From positions 4,506,778 through 4,570,777 of the forward strand of contig NZ_KV440950.1 in assembly GCF_001636405.1 (NCBI RefSeq): a stretch of 64,000 nucleotides of DNA. Direction: 5' to 3'. Each line of letters opens with the position of its first letter. The stretch's first letter is position 1. Positions 27,662 to 37,255 of this stretch are shown piece after piece. The position numbers and the translations under genes are program-made. The stretch is from Peribacillus frigoritolerans. GTDB lineage: Bacteria > Bacillota > Bacilli > Bacillales > DSM-1321. The notes below the pieces were generated by a model. The model saw only the letters and a program-made list of their open reading frames with translations, made no database searches and was not told where the DNA came from.

Positions 27662-27904
27662 TATTCCAACCTCACTTTCACAGCCGCTTTTCCCTATCAT
27701 AATATCCAATCCTCTCCACTTCAAACAATTTTGAGCTATATAAAGATCCTTTTCTTTTCCATCAATAATCGCAGGACCCTTATATTTTTGTAGCTGCCCT
27801 AAAGTGATGTATGATAGATGGTAACAACAAGAATGAACCAGAGTGAAAGGCATCCGCTATTATCTTTCTTACAGTGTAAAAATTTATATTGGAGGAATGT
27901 AAAA

Positions 27905-28207
27905 ATGGACTTATTAAAAAATGTGTTTTCTTTAGGATTAGGTGCTGCCGCTGCTACAAAAGAGCAAATTGAAAAAGCGGTGGACTCTCTTGTCAAAAAA
28001 GGCGATATCAGCAAAGAAGACTCCAAGATCCTTATTAAGCAATGGGTCGAAAAAGGGGAGCAAGCCCAAAAGCAGCTGGACGATTCCGTCAAGGCCAAGG
28101 CCAATCAAGCGCTCAATGGCCTAAACTTGGCAACTAAAGAAGAAGTCGAGGAATTGGAGCGCCGTATCGTAATTTTGGAGAAACAGAACCAAAACTTACA
28201 ACCGTGA
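27905..28207 (+). CDS. phasin-like / PHA-synthesis-regulator-like coiled-coil protein
   Basis: A 100-residue alpha-helical protein. It opens with LLKNVFSLGLGAAAATKEQIEKAVDSLVKKG and closes with a heptad-rich coiled coil (EEVEELERRIVILEKQNQNLQ). This pattern matches the phasin-like family often annotated as a polyhydroxyalkanoate synthesis regulator. No pha genes are nearby, so that role is not supported here. GGAGGAATGTAAAA precedes the ATG at 27905. It lies 14 bases before the UbiB gene, so the two form an operon. Confidence 0.75.
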   Translation: MDLLKNVFSLGLGAAAATKEQIEKAVDSLVKKGDISKEDSKILIKQWVEKGEQAQKQLDDSVKAKANQALNGLNLATKEEVEELERRIVILEKQNQNLQP

Positions 28208-28221
28208 CAGGAGGTACTTGA

Positions 28222-29892
28222 ATGTTTCGCAAGCGGCTGAAACACGCACATCGTTACCAAGAAATCATTAATGCCTTTTTGAAAAATGGGTTTGGTTACT
28301 TCATCTACCGCCTGGGATTATCCGAGAGTAAAGCGGGATCGAAACTCCAACCCGATGAAAACCTGAACCTCCGCTCAATCGGAGAGCGGCTGCATACGAT
28401 ATTACAAAGCTTGGGACCTACATTCATTAAACTTGGTCAGATTGCAAGTACGAGGCGTGATTTCGTTCCTGACGAAATCGTCCGCGAGCTTGAAAAGTTA
28501 CAGGACCAGGTCACCCCCTTTCCATTTGATAGGGTCCGTAAAATTGTCGAGGCCGAATTGGGTGATTCTTTGGAAAACATTTTCCTTGAATTTAATGAAA
28601 CCCCACTGGCAACCGCCTCGATTGGACAGGTCCATACGGCTCGGCTTCCATCACAAGAAGTCGTAGCAATCAAAGTGCAGCGGCCAGATATTCTGCCGAC
28701 TGTGGAAACGGATTTGGAAATTCTCGATGATTTGGCAAGACTTATGGAAGCACGCATATCTTGGGCAAGACGCTACCAAATCAGAAAAATGATTGATGAA
28801 TTCGCTAAATCACTCCGCGCAGAACTTGATTATAACTCCGAGGGTCGAAACGGTGAAAGAATAGCCAAGCAATTCATCGATGATCAAGGGTTTAAGGTAC
28901 CAAGGATCCATTGGGAGTTTTCCACAAAACGGGTCCTGACAATGGATTTCATTCAGGGAATTAAGATCAATCATTATAAACAGCTTGATGATGAAGGTTA
29001 TGATCGCCGGCAAATCGCGGAAAGATTAGCGAACTCCATGCTTCATCAAATATTGATCGATGGCTTTTACCACGGTGATCCCCACCCAGGCAATATCATC
29101 ATATTGCCTGGGAATGTCGTCGCACTCATGGATTTTGGAATGGTGGGACGTCTCGAGGAAGAAACGAAATATCAGTTCGCCTCGCTTGTCATCAATCTGA
29201 AACGCGGAAGCACCAATGGATTGATCAAGACGCTTTCAGATATGGGTCTCTTGACGGACGAAATCGATATGGCCCCATTAAGGGGGGATATTGATGAACT
29301 GCGAAATAAATATTATGATATCCCATTGAGCCAAATCTCTTTAGGCGGAGCAGTCAATGATCTGTTCACGGTTGCCAATCGTCACCAAGTCCAAATCCCA
29401 CCCGAATTCACGATGCTCGGCAAGGCTCTGCTTACCATGGAGGCCATTGTCGAAGGATTAGATCCGAATTTCAGCATCATGAAGGCAGCTGAACCTTTTG
29501 GGGAAAGGCTTTTTAAAGAACGCTACAACCCAAAAAACATTGCGAAGAACGCCTGGAATCAATTCATCGAGTCTGCTGAAGCCATTGCCGAACTGCCCAA
29601 GGATATCAGGGAAGTGACAGGTATCATTAAAAAAGGGAAATTGCGGCTCGATATCAACATCCCCGAACTTCAAGTTTTTTTACATAAGCTTGATCAAATC
29701 TCGAACCGGCTGTCGTTCAGTATCATCCTGCTTGCATTCAGCATTATCATGGTCGGTCTCATTATCGGCTCTGCAATAGGCGGGGAAACCTTGATCCTTT
29801 GGAAGATACCGGTTATCGAAATTGGTTTTGTCGTTGCAACCCTGATGTTCTTACTCATGCTCTACACTATTTTCAGATCCGGAAAAATGTAA
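28222..29892 (+). CDS. AarF/UbiB-family atypical kinase
   Basis: A 556-residue ABC1/ADCK/UbiB protein-kinase-like ATPase. Family motifs are all visible: KLGQIASTRRDFVP (the KxGQ segment), ATASIGQVHTARL (the Ala-rich loop that replaces the kinase Gly-rich loop), VAIKVQRPDI, the ExD region in AELDYNSEGRNGER, HGDPHPGNI and the metal-binding DFGMVGRL. Two membrane helices sit at the C-terminus (about residues 490-550). UbiB proteins support isoprenoid-quinone lipid metabolism; the Bacillus substrate is unknown. AGGAGG precedes the ATG. Confidence 0.9.
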   Translation: MFRKRLKHAHRYQEIINAFLKNGFGYFIYRLGLSESKAGSKLQPDENLNLRSIGERLHTILQSLGPTFIKLGQIASTRRDFVPDEIVRELEKLQDQVTPFPFDRVRKIVEAELGDSLENIFLEFNETPLATASIGQVHTARLPSQEVVAIKVQRPDILPTVETDLEILDDLARLMEARISWARRYQIRKMIDEFAKSLRAELDYNSEGRNGERIAKQFIDDQGFKVPRIHWEFSTKRVLTMDFIQGIKINHYKQLDDEGYDRRQIAERLANSMLHQILIDGFYHGDPHPGNIIILPGNVVALMDFGMVGRLEEETKYQFASLVINLKRGSTNGLIKTLSDMGLLTDEIDMAPLRGDIDELRNKYYDIPLSQISLGGAVNDLFTVANRHQVQIPPEFTMLGKALLTMEAIVEGLDPNFSIMKAAEPFGERLFKERYNPKNIAKNAWNQFIESAEAIAELPKDIREVTGIIKKGKLRLDINIPELQVFLHKLDQISNRLSFSIILLAFSIIMVGLIIGSAIGGETLILWKIPVIEIGFVVATLMFLLMLYTIFRSGKM

Positions 29893-29903
29893 CTCACTTA
29901 AAA

Positions 29904-29938
29904 AGCCGAGGGCCGACCGCCCGCGGAAAGCGAGTGCC
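29904..29938 (+). repeat. truncated copy of the dispersed GC-rich repeat
   Basis: GCCGAGG followed by GACCGCCCGCGGAAAGCGAGTGCC matches the 3' part of the copies at 41503 and 57176, but lacks the 5' half and an internal GAGGCTCCC segment. Confidence 0.7.
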
Positions 29939-29973
29939 ATACGTTCCAATCAACGTCCAAATTGTACAAGCCA

Positions 29974-30011
29974 TAAAAATAGACAAACTCGATTTTCATC
30001 GAGTTTGTCTA
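29974..30011 (-). terminator. terminator of the catalase-like gene
   Basis: On the - strand AGACAAACTCGAT pairs with ATCGAGTTTGTCT, followed by ATTTTTAT. It lies about 45 bases past the stop of the catalase-like gene. Confidence 0.85.
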
Positions 30012-30020
30012 CATTCAAGG

Positions 30021-30046
30021 AACCCCTTTGGTATAGGGGGTTTTTC
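30021..30046 (+). terminator. terminator-like hairpin downstream of the UbiB gene
   Basis: AACCCC pairs with GGGGTT around a 10-base loop and is followed by TTTTC on the + strand; it is 130 bases past the UbiB stop. Confidence 0.5.
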
Positions 30047-30056
30047 TTGATTTGAT

Positions 30057-30989
30057 TCATTGGTTATTTATCCGACGTTCATATGAAACGGCATACGCAC
30101 TATGGCGAAAATGCAAGATCCGGTCTTCCGAGCACTCGATTCCTTCAGGGATATTGGTTGGATCAAACAATAAAGTATCTTTACACACTTCCGATTTTTT
30201 GGAGATCATTAAATGCCCTATCGTGATTACCTGTTTATCTTCCGACCAAGCAATAGTCGGATCGTCAGTCGGGTCATTTTCCCCTCCTATTTGGATGTTC
30301 AATTTAAAGCCCACCGGTCCTTCTTTAAGCCTCTTTTCCATTTCTTCATCCAGATACTCCGGCGAATGCTCGGCAATCTCCCCTTTTTCTAACATACTAA
30401 GGCCGGCATCTGGCACCCACTCATACTTGATTGCCTGTCGCCTTCCTTCCTTGTTAATGAAATAGAATGCGTGAATGGAGTAATATTGGCACGTTGAAAA
30501 ACTGGCTGGAGAACGCATTTCTTTAAGCATTTGCAAGCTTGCCTTGCTTTCAGGGTATTTCCACAGGATTTTTGCAAGCTCTTTCAGATTGGGGAAACCT
30601 TCCTTTACAGATTGGAAAAAGCCAGCAATATCAACAAACGCTTGCGGTGTTTTCGCAAAGAATAACGGAATGGTCACAGTAATAAGATCTGACACCTTTC
30701 CATTCGGCAAATGAAACTTGACTGCCATGCCCTTTACAGGGGAAATGGCATCAGGATGGCTTGGAATCGGTGAGCTATTTGAAAACCGAATGATCACCGG
30801 CACGGCTTCATCCTGAAGATGCGAAGCCACCGTTAATGGGGACGCTTTTCCGTTTGGGGTAAAAACACCCTCATAAACATATCCCCTTGCATGCACGCGC
30901 CGATAACCAGGATGTGTTCCTGCTACATTTTCAATCATATTTACTGCTTCCCTGGCCAGTTCAGGTTTGTAGTCGTCGGTTCCTTCCAT
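30057..30989 (-). CDS. catalase-family heme protein, short form
   Basis: A 310-residue member of the catalase superfamily, shorter than typical catalases (about 480-750) and like SrpA-type small catalase-related proteins. The distal His lies in RRVHARGYVYEGVF near residue 33, the Asn region in IIRFSNSSP near 68, and the proximal heme-ligand Tyr probably in HSAYAVSYERR near the C-terminus. The loss of outer domains makes peroxidase or another heme activity as likely as catalase. GTGAGGT precedes the ATG. It has its own terminator. Confidence 0.8.
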   Translation of the reverse strand: MEGTDDYKPELAREAVNMIENVAGTHPGYRRVHARGYVYEGVFTPNGKASPLTVASHLQDEAVPVIIRFSNSSPIPSHPDAISPVKGMAVKFHLPNGKVSDLITVTIPLFFAKTPQAFVDIAGFFQSVKEGFPNLKELAKILWKYPESKASLQMLKEMRSPASFSTCQYYSIHAFYFINKEGRRQAIKYEWVPDAGLSMLEKGEIAEHSPEYLDEEMEKRLKEGPVGFKLNIQIGGENDPTDDPTIAWSEDKQVITIGHLMISKKSEVCKDTLLFDPTNIPEGIECSEDRILHFRHSAYAVSYERRINNQ

Positions 30990-31211
30990 GATACCTCACC
31001 CCACCTTTTCAGATTATAATCCATTATTACATGTACCCCTTATTCCATTAGCTTATTCTTTCTTGAATCACCGAAAGCATTGATTGCAAAAAAAACCTGG
31101 CGCTGCAAACATATGTCATATCTTTATGGACACGTGATTTTATCCATTAATTCTAGAACCGTTCAAAATGATCGGCATATACAGATCTCTTTTTCTGCAT
31201 TATAAAAATAC

Positions 31212-31640
31212 TCATTCCTGTCCCGGCTCCACCTGTGAAAGGATAACATGGGTAACGGTTGCCGCAAAAGGAATGGTCCGATTGATGAATTCCTCCACTT
31301 CTTCAAGGCTCTGAGTGTGGATTTTCAGCATAAAGCAAGCCTGCCCGGCAATTCGATAACAAAAGTCAACATTCGGCACCTTGGAGATATACTTTTTGAA
31401 TTTCTCATATTCCCCATTTTTTATCGTAGCTTCCACGATACACTCAATTGGAAAACCGATCTTTTTATGATCAATCTCGGCAACATACCCTTTAATGATC
31501 CCGAACGACTCCATTTGCCGTACCCGTTCGGCAACGGTGGGGGCCGAAAGGTTTACTTTCTTTGCCAATTCCCTCATGGAAATTCGGCTATTCAACGTTA
31601 ATTCGGCAAGGATGCTATGGTCTTTCTCATCTATTTTCAT
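31212..31640 (-). CDS. lrpC: Lrp/AsnC-family regulator LrpC-like
   Basis: About 142 residues: an N-terminal winged helix (ISMRELAKKVNLSAPTVAER, recognition helix near residue 30) and a C-terminal RAM ligand-binding domain with NVDFCYRIAGQACFMLK and VTHVILSQ. Sequence and length resemble B. subtilis LrpC, a DNA-architectural Lrp protein. The ATG at 31640 has AAAGGGGA upstream; the frame also opens at 31679 without a good site. Divergent from the CMD-like gene. It probably responds to amino acids. Confidence 0.85.
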   Translation of the reverse strand: MKIDEKDHSILAELTLNSRISMRELAKKVNLSAPTVAERVRQMESFGIIKGYVAEIDHKKIGFPIECIVEATIKNGEYEKFKKYISKVPNVDFCYRIAGQACFMLKIHTQSLEEVEEFINRTIPFAATVTHVILSQVEPGQE

Positions 31641-31758
31641 TTTTAAATTATTCCCCTTTGTCTCTTTACATTCGTTCATTATTAAACCACATTTCTTTAC
31701 AAACGGAATTAAAATTTCTGGATTTTTATATTAGGATTATCTCAAAGGAGAGATGTTC

Positions 31759-32157
31759 ATGACAAGAATAAAAAAATCATCACAGGGCTCCAGTCCATTT
31801 CAAAGATTATTTCATTCTGAAGAGATTTCGCATAAATGGTCGGACCTCTCAGATTGCATATCTGCAGATGGGAAACTTTCGGAGAAATTGAAGGAAAACG
31901 TCAGAAGGGTGCTGGCATACGGTAATGGCTGCTCATACTGTCAGGGAAAAGGGACTCCGCTAAAGCCGGAAGATATGAAAGAAAGCTATGCAATTGCCTT
32001 TGCGGAAGTATTTCTCTTGCAACGTGAAAAAACGGAGGAAAAGTTTTTCCAAGTATTGAAGGAAGTGTTCAGTGATGAAGAGGTTTCTGAACTATTGGCA
32101 TTCATTTGTTTTACAACCGCCCAGCAATATTTCGGCGCTTTGATGGATTTAAAATAA
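31759..32157 (+). CDS. carboxymuconolactone decarboxylase/AhpD-like protein
   Basis: A 132-residue helical protein with GNGCSYCQGKG near residue 55, the CxxC arrangement of the AhpD/CMD fold, followed by helices rich in Glu and Leu. AhpD-like proteins are thiol-dependent peroxidases or peroxidase partners, but here the His that usually follows the CxxC is not evident, so activity is uncertain. AAAGGAGAG supports the ATG at 31759. Divergent from lrpC, and ended by its own terminator. Confidence 0.7.
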   Translation: MTRIKKSSQGSSPFQRLFHSEEISHKWSDLSDCISADGKLSEKLKENVRRVLAYGNGCSYCQGKGTPLKPEDMKESYAIAFAEVFLLQREKTEEKFFQVLKEVFSDEEVSELLAFICFTTAQQYFGALMDLK

Positions 32158-32164
32158 CACAAAA

Positions 32165-32194
32165 AAAGGAACAGGCCTTCCGCCTCGTTCCTTT
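32165..32194 (+). terminator. terminator after the CMD-like gene
   Basis: AAAGGAAC pairs with GTTCCTTT, with an inner AGGC/GCCT stem. The T-run is short. Confidence 0.65.
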
Positions 32195-32255
32195 CTGTAA
32201 AAAACCTACATTCTACCCTTCATTAGTTTGAACGATACATCAGTTGAATGACCGC

Positions 32256-32723
32256 CTAGGATTTCGCACCATGATCCTCCATTTCATTGATCCTTGGAAG
32301 AATGGAGCGGGAAGGTACCGGGGATGTCAAAACCACAGATGTATTCAGATGTCCATAGGGTATTAATCGATCTATCAGTAATCTCATGCTGTCCATATCA
32401 GCTAAAGCCGCTTTCAAAAAATATCCAACTGTTCCTGTTACACGGTGGCACTCGATAATGTCTAAATCATTTTTCACTAATTGCTCAAAATCGGAAACAG
32501 GGACTTTAAGTTCACTCACCTGAATGAACACAAGTACACCCCTTCCTATTGCCAAAGGGGAAACCCTTGCGCTGAACCCCTCAATGATCCCCTTTTCTTG
32601 CAGGCGGTACATTCGTTCAGAGATGCTAGGTCGACTGAGAGCCAATTTCTTCGATAGTTCACTAATCGTAATGCGTCCATCTTTTTGTAAAAGTTCCAGT
32701 AAACTGACATCTATTTCATCCAT
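32256..32723 (-). CDS. second Lrp/AsnC-family regulator
   Basis: About 155 residues: winged helix ITISELSKKLALSRPSISER near residue 20, then the RAM domain with IIECHRVTGTVGYFLKAAL. The ATG at 32723 has AAAGGCGG upstream. It is divergent from the HisC-like aminotransferase, sharing a 170-base promoter region, so it is the likely regulator of that gene and perhaps of the nearby permease and oxo-acid dehydrogenase; this is inferred from layout. It is clearly different from the LrpC-like paralogue at 31212. Confidence 0.87.
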   Translation of the reverse strand: MDEIDVSLLELLQKDGRITISELSKKLALSRPSISERMYRLQEKGIIEGFSARVSPLAIGRGVLVFIQVSELKVPVSDFEQLVKNDLDIIECHRVTGTVGYFLKAALADMDSMRLLIDRLIPYGHLNTSVVLTSPVPSRSILPRINEMEDHGAKS

Positions 32724-32897
32724 GAAGCAACCGCCTTTCATAATGAAGGAATATAAGCATATATTTCTTTAAAATGTTGTATGGATAGCGAAAAATACGT
32801 TCTTTTTTGTATGTAATTTTAACAGTTAATATTCTATCATTAAAATAATCAAATAGAAAAAGAAAATTCAGAACTTTACCAAAGGGAGGAACCTGCA

Positions 32898-34022
32898 TTG
32901 ACCTTTACAAAAATCCCGGTTCGACAAAACATCGAAAGCATTAGCCCATATGTTTCCGGCAAACCAATTGAAGAAGTGCAACGTGAACTTGGTCTTGAAA
33001 CGATCGTTAAATTGGCATCCAATGAAAACCCATTCGGTTACTCACCTCTAGCAAAAGAAGCCATGCTTAACGAAATGGAGCAAACCTCCTTTTATCCTGA
33101 AGGCATGGCGCCTGCATTAGCTGAAAAACTGGCAAGAAACTTGAATATCAATAAAGATCATATCATTTTGGGCAATGGATCTGATGAAGTGATACGTTTG
33201 TTGACAAGAACCTATATCCAACAAAATGATGAAGTCATCATGGCTGATGTGACATTTCCACGCTATGAAACGAATGTATTGATTGACGGCGGCACACCTG
33301 TAAAGATTCCTCTTACCAATGGTGTACATGACCTTCAGGGTATGTATGAAGCCATAACAGAAAAAACAAGAATGATATTCGTCTGTAATCCCAATAATCC
33401 GACAGGAACGATCGTTCAAAAAGAAAAGTTACGCTCTTTCATCGAGAAGGTGCCGAAGCATATTTTACTGATCGTTGATGAAGCATACTATGAATATGTC
33501 GATGATGCAGAATTTTTAGAAACCTTACCGCTTCTCAATATGCATTCAAATCTGGTTATCTTACGCACTTTTTCAAAGATATATGGATTGGCTGCTTTAA
33601 GGATCGGATACGGTTTAATGGATGCTTCCATCATACAAGAGCTAGTTAAAGTGAAGGAACCCTTCAATACCAATCGTTTGGCACAGGCTGCGGCATTCGC
33701 TTCCCTCGACGACCATCCATTTGTTGAGAATTGTGTTCGTAAGAATGAGGAAGGAAGAAGATATCTAGAAAATGAACTAAGCAAGATGGGTTTGACATTC
33801 TTCCCTTCACATGCCAACTTCTTGATGGTTAAATTGAACCAGCCTGGCAAGGACATTTTTGAGAAGTTATTAATTCAGGGTGTCATCATCCGTTCAGGTC
33901 ATTTGCTAGGCTATGAAAATACCATCCGCGTGACAATCGGCACTCCGCTTGAGAACGAGAGATTCATAGCATCCTTACAACATATAATCAAGAAAACATC
34001 TGGAAATGACCAATCGAAATGA
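32898..34022 (+). CDS. HisC-like class I/II aminotransferase
   Basis: A 374-residue PLP aminotransferase of the histidinol-phosphate family. ASNENPFGYSP near residue 40, GNGSDEVIRLL, CNPNNPTGT and the PLP-lysine block TFSKIYGLAALRIGYG are visible. There are no other his genes here. HisC paralogues in Bacillus often act on aromatic amino acids; with two Lrp regulators, a permease and an oxo-acid dehydrogenase nearby, a role in amino acid breakdown is plausible but inferred. It starts at TTG with GGGAGG seven or eight bases upstream. Confidence 0.85.
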   Translation: MTFTKIPVRQNIESISPYVSGKPIEEVQRELGLETIVKLASNENPFGYSPLAKEAMLNEMEQTSFYPEGMAPALAEKLARNLNINKDHIILGNGSDEVIRLLTRTYIQQNDEVIMADVTFPRYETNVLIDGGTPVKIPLTNGVHDLQGMYEAITEKTRMIFVCNPNNPTGTIVQKEKLRSFIEKVPKHILLIVDEAYYEYVDDAEFLETLPLLNMHSNLVILRTFSKIYGLAALRIGYGLMDASIIQELVKVKEPFNTNRLAQAAAFASLDDHPFVENCVRKNEEGRRYLENELSKMGLTFFPSHANFLMVKLNQPGKDIFEKLLIQGVIIRSGHLLGYENTIRVTIGTPLENERFIASLQHIIKKTSGNDQSK

Positions 34023-34050
34023 AGTTGCAGAATATAAGTGATCAGTAATG

Positions 34051-34091
34051 AAAGATACGACATGGACGCCTTTGCCCATGTCGTATCTTTT
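34051..34091. terminator. bidirectional terminator
   Basis: AAAGATACGACATGG pairs with CCATGTCGTATCTTT in a 15-base stem between the convergent aminotransferase and permease genes. Confidence 0.85.
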
Positions 34092-34099
34092 ATGCGGAT

Positions 34100-35479
34100 T
34101 TATTTAGCGATATTTTTTTCTATTATAGGTGTTTCCTGTATGTCCACTCTTTTAAATTTAAAAATTGAAATCAAGATTAAGGCAGCCAACACAATCAGGC
34201 AAGTAATGATACTGATTCGATTCTGATCACTGAACACGAACGTGACACAAATGATGCTTAACGTGATTACGGTAAACAAGGTTATATATGGAAATCCCCA
34301 CAATTTAAAACTGGGAGCTTTGGGATATGAATTGCGAAGTTTAAGCTGCGCTAAACAGATGCTGATCCATACAAGTGATACTACAAAACCCGGAAACGCC
34401 ATTAATAGAGTAAATGCCTTGTCCTGTGCAACAAAAGTAATCATGGAGCCGACGAACAATACACCTGCACTTAATAGCAAACTGTACAAGGGAACGCCAT
34501 TTTTTGATACATAAGAGAACGACTTGGGAGCTTCCCCTTCTGCAGCTAAAGAATGCAGCATTCGAGTACACCCATATATTCCAGAGTTAGCGGCTGATAA
34601 GACGGCCGTAATCAAAATGAAATTCATGATATGTGCAGATCCCTGAAAACCTGACATTGACAAAACCTGTACAAACGGACTTGCCTGGTCGCCAATTTCA
34701 TTCCACGGAATCAAACCGCAGATTACAAGTATCGGTAAGGTGAAGAATAATACAACTCTCCAAATATAGTTTTTAATGACCTTAGGTAAAATGCGTTCTG
34801 CATCCTTTGCTTCCGTTACCGTCACCCCAATTAACTCGGAACCGCCATAGGAGAACATGACGATCAGTAATGCCGAAAAGATGGACATCCACCCATTCGG
34901 GAAAAATCCTCCATGCCCTGTGAAGTTTTGCAGATAATTAGATCCGCCGCTTGGGATCACACCAAATAAAATACAGGCTCCCAATATGATGAATAAGATG
35001 ATCATTGTAATTTTAATGCCGGCAAACCAAAATTCGAATTCACCATAATTTTTGACATTCATCATGTTAATCCCAATAATGAAGGCCGCACACCCTAAAC
35101 TTAATATCCATAGCGGGATTGCCGGGAGCCAATACTGCAAAAAGCTTCCTGCCACCACTACCTCAATGACACAAACGGACAGCCACATGAAACAATACAT
35201 CCAGCCTACGATGAAGGAAAGGCGCTTACCGAATGCTTTCTGAACGAAGCCTTTCATATTCGTATTTGGATAGACAATTGCCATTTCCGCTATGGCACCC
35301 ATGACTACTAGCAATAACAATCCTGCAAAAATATAAGTGAATATGACTCCAGGCCCTGCTAACGATATGGTTTCGGCACTTCCTTTAAAAATCCCAGTAC
35401 CTATTGCCCCTCCCATTGCCATCATGCTAATATGCCTCGGCAATAATTTCTTTTGCAATGACCCACCATTTGACTCCAT
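34100..35479 (-). CDS. amino acid permease (APC superfamily)
   Basis: A 459-residue transporter with about 12 membrane helices. The first helix carries the GGAIGTGIFKGSA motif that binds the amino acid backbone in APC transporters, and the conserved Glu-rich loop TVTEAKDAERILPKVIK follows helix 6. Related to the AAT group (RocE, HutM and similar proteins); substrate unknown. The ATG at 35479 has AAGGAGG eight bases upstream and is preferred over 35497. The location beside amino acid catabolic genes suggests import of their substrate. Confidence 0.9.
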   Translation of the reverse strand: MESNGGSLQKKLLPRHISMMAMGGAIGTGIFKGSAETISLAGPGVIFTYIFAGLLLLVVMGAIAEMAIVYPNTNMKGFVQKAFGKRLSFIVGWMYCFMWLSVCVIEVVVAGSFLQYWLPAIPLWILSLGCAAFIIGINMMNVKNYGEFEFWFAGIKITMIILFIILGACILFGVIPSGGSNYLQNFTGHGGFFPNGWMSIFSALLIVMFSYGGSELIGVTVTEAKDAERILPKVIKNYIWRVVLFFTLPILVICGLIPWNEIGDQASPFVQVLSMSGFQGSAHIMNFILITAVLSAANSGIYGCTRMLHSLAAEGEAPKSFSYVSKNGVPLYSLLLSAGVLFVGSMITFVAQDKAFTLLMAFPGFVVSLVWISICLAQLKLRNSYPKAPSFKLWGFPYITLFTVITLSIICVTFVFSDQNRISIITCLIVLAALILISIFKFKRVDIQETPIIEKNIAK

Positions 35480-35830
35480 TACATTTGCCTCCTTCATTCC
35501 ATAATTTTCTCGTATAAATTAAACCCATTTAATCGTTGAATGGCGAATAGATTTGTTATCTCATCAACCGTTATGGTTTAGGAGTGGAAGGATCCAAAGC
35601 CTTATTGAAAACTCTATACTTCCCCAAAGTAAAAATGATATCAATATGCCGATGGTTTTACAAGAGGGAATCATTGCAGGCCAATACGGCCCCTGTTTGG
35701 TCAAACGCCGGGACATAATTCCAAATGGAGTGAATTTACTGATAGCCTTGCCTTTCGGGTCTTTGACTCCATTAAGATAAAACTTTCTAATCGGGGACTA
35801 CATTGGTAATCCCCATGAATTTACCTTTTC
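35480..35830. other. intergenic region between permease and E3 genes
   Basis: About 350 bases with no convincing gene. A 9-pair hairpin (GGGGATTAC with GTAGTCCCC, - strand, 35793-35814) just past the E3 stop may end the dehydrogenase operon. The upstream half probably holds the permease promoter. Confidence 0.5.
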
Positions 35831-37255
35831 CTATTTATTTACGATGTGAATTGCATGTCCCAAAACTGCTTCAGCCGCTTCCAGCCACCCCTCGGTCAAG
35901 GTCGGATGAGGATGCATGCTGAGGGCTATATCTTCGACCCGAGCCGCCAGCTCAAGGGCAAGGACCCCTTCACCTATAAGGTTGGAAGCATCAGCACCTA
36001 CCATATGCATTCCAAGCAATATATGACTATTGGCATCCACGATGACTTCTGCAAACCCCTCCGTTTCATTCGTTGCAAGCGCCCTTCCGTTGGCACTGAA
36101 CGGAAATTTGCCAACCTTGACGCTGTATCCCTGTTGTTCGGCTTCTTCACGGCTTAAACCAACACCAGCTATTTGTGGTTCCGAGAAGATTACATAGGGA
36201 ACATAAGGCGAGTCAACGGCACTTGGCAGCCCCGCTATCACTTCAGCTGCCACGATCCCCTGTTTGGACGCTCGATGGGCAAGTGCCGGACCAGGCGTAG
36301 TATCACCGATGGCAAAGATGTGCGGCACATTTGTACGGCATTCCATATCCACTGCTATATGGCCTTTCTCACCAACCGTCACTCCAGCCCTGTTCAGGCC
36401 AATTTCTTCCGTGTTAGGAATCCTTCCAATTGTAACCAGGGTCTTTTCGCTCACGACCGCTTCCGTACCCTGTTCTTCCGAGGAAACAAGAAGATGCACT
36501 TGACCATCCACTACACTCGCTTTCTCTACCCTCGAGGATGTTTTGATATTGATCCCGAGCTTCTTAGCATTCCGGGTGACGTCCTTTACCAGGTTTTCAG
36601 CAACTTGAGGGAGTATGCGATTGGCCATCTCAATTATGGTCACTTTAGTCCCTAACTTTGCAAATGCCATACCCAGCTCGATTCCGATATATCCTCCGCC
36701 AATGATCGACAAGCTCGCTGGAACTTCATTCAGCTGCAAAGATGATGTTGAATCCAATATATATTCCCCATCGACTTTTATGAAGGATGGAATGAAAGGC
36801 CTGGACCCTGTCGCAATAATTGCCTGTTCAAACTTGTAGGTTTCAAAATCGCCACCGGTTTCAACTCCAATGCGGTCATCAGATAAAAAAGTTGCTTGGC
36901 CTTTAACCACCGTCACTCCGTTTTCCTTACACAAATGGGCAATACCATGCCCCAACTGGGATGTGATGCCCCCTTTCCAATCCTGCCAAACCCCCAGGTC
37001 CATAGTGGTTCTTTCCTGAGGCAGCCGGATTCCCATTTTCCCTAAATCGTTAAGCCCATGGTATTGATCAGCTGCGTGAATCAATGCTTTTGAAGGTATA
37101 CAGCCCCGATTAAGGCAAACCCCGCCCAACTTATCCTTTTCAACCAGCACGACCGATTTACCTAACTGGCCGAGACGGATAGCCGCAGCATATCCTCCCG
37201 GACCTCCTCCCATGATGACAACATCCGTTTCAACAGCAACTTCCCCTACTACCAT
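35831..37255 (-). CDS. lpd: dihydrolipoyl dehydrogenase (E3)
   Basis: A 474-residue FAD disulfide reductase that reoxidises the lipoyl arm of the complex. FAD-binding GGGPGGYAAAIRLGQLGK lies at the N-terminus, the redox disulfide is in GGVCLNRGCIPSKAL near residue 45, the NAD-binding GGGYIGIELG lies near 185, and the C-terminal HPHPTLTEGWLEAAEA carries the catalytic His-Glu pair. It starts directly after the E2 stop, with GGAGATGAG inside the E2 3' end. Last gene of the four-gene operon. Confidence 0.94.
   Translation of the reverse strand: MVVGEVAVETDVVIMGGGPGGYAAAIRLGQLGKSVVLVEKDKLGGVCLNRGCIPSKALIHAADQYHGLNDLGKMGIRLPQERTTMDLGVWQDWKGGITSQLGHGIAHLCKENGVTVVKGQATFLSDDRIGVETGGDFETYKFEQAIIATGSRPFIPSFIKVDGEYILDSTSSLQLNEVPASLSIIGGGYIGIELGMAFAKLGTKVTIIEMANRILPQVAENLVKDVTRNAKKLGINIKTSSRVEKASVVDGQVHLLVSSEEQGTEAVVSEKTLVTIGRIPNTEEIGLNRAGVTVGEKGHIAVDMECRTNVPHIFAIGDTTPGPALAHRASKQGIVAAEVIAGLPSAVDSPYVPYVIFSEPQIAGVGLSREEAEQQGYSVKVGKFPFSANGRALATNETEGFAEVIVDANSHILLGMHMVGADASNLIGEGVLALELAARVEDIALSMHPHPTLTEGWLEAAEAVLGHAIHIVNK

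Noticed and set aside
35553..35780. A 75-residue + strand frame in the gap before the E3 gene
   Set aside because: No recognisable domain and no supporting ribosome site; it sits in a promoter/terminator gap.
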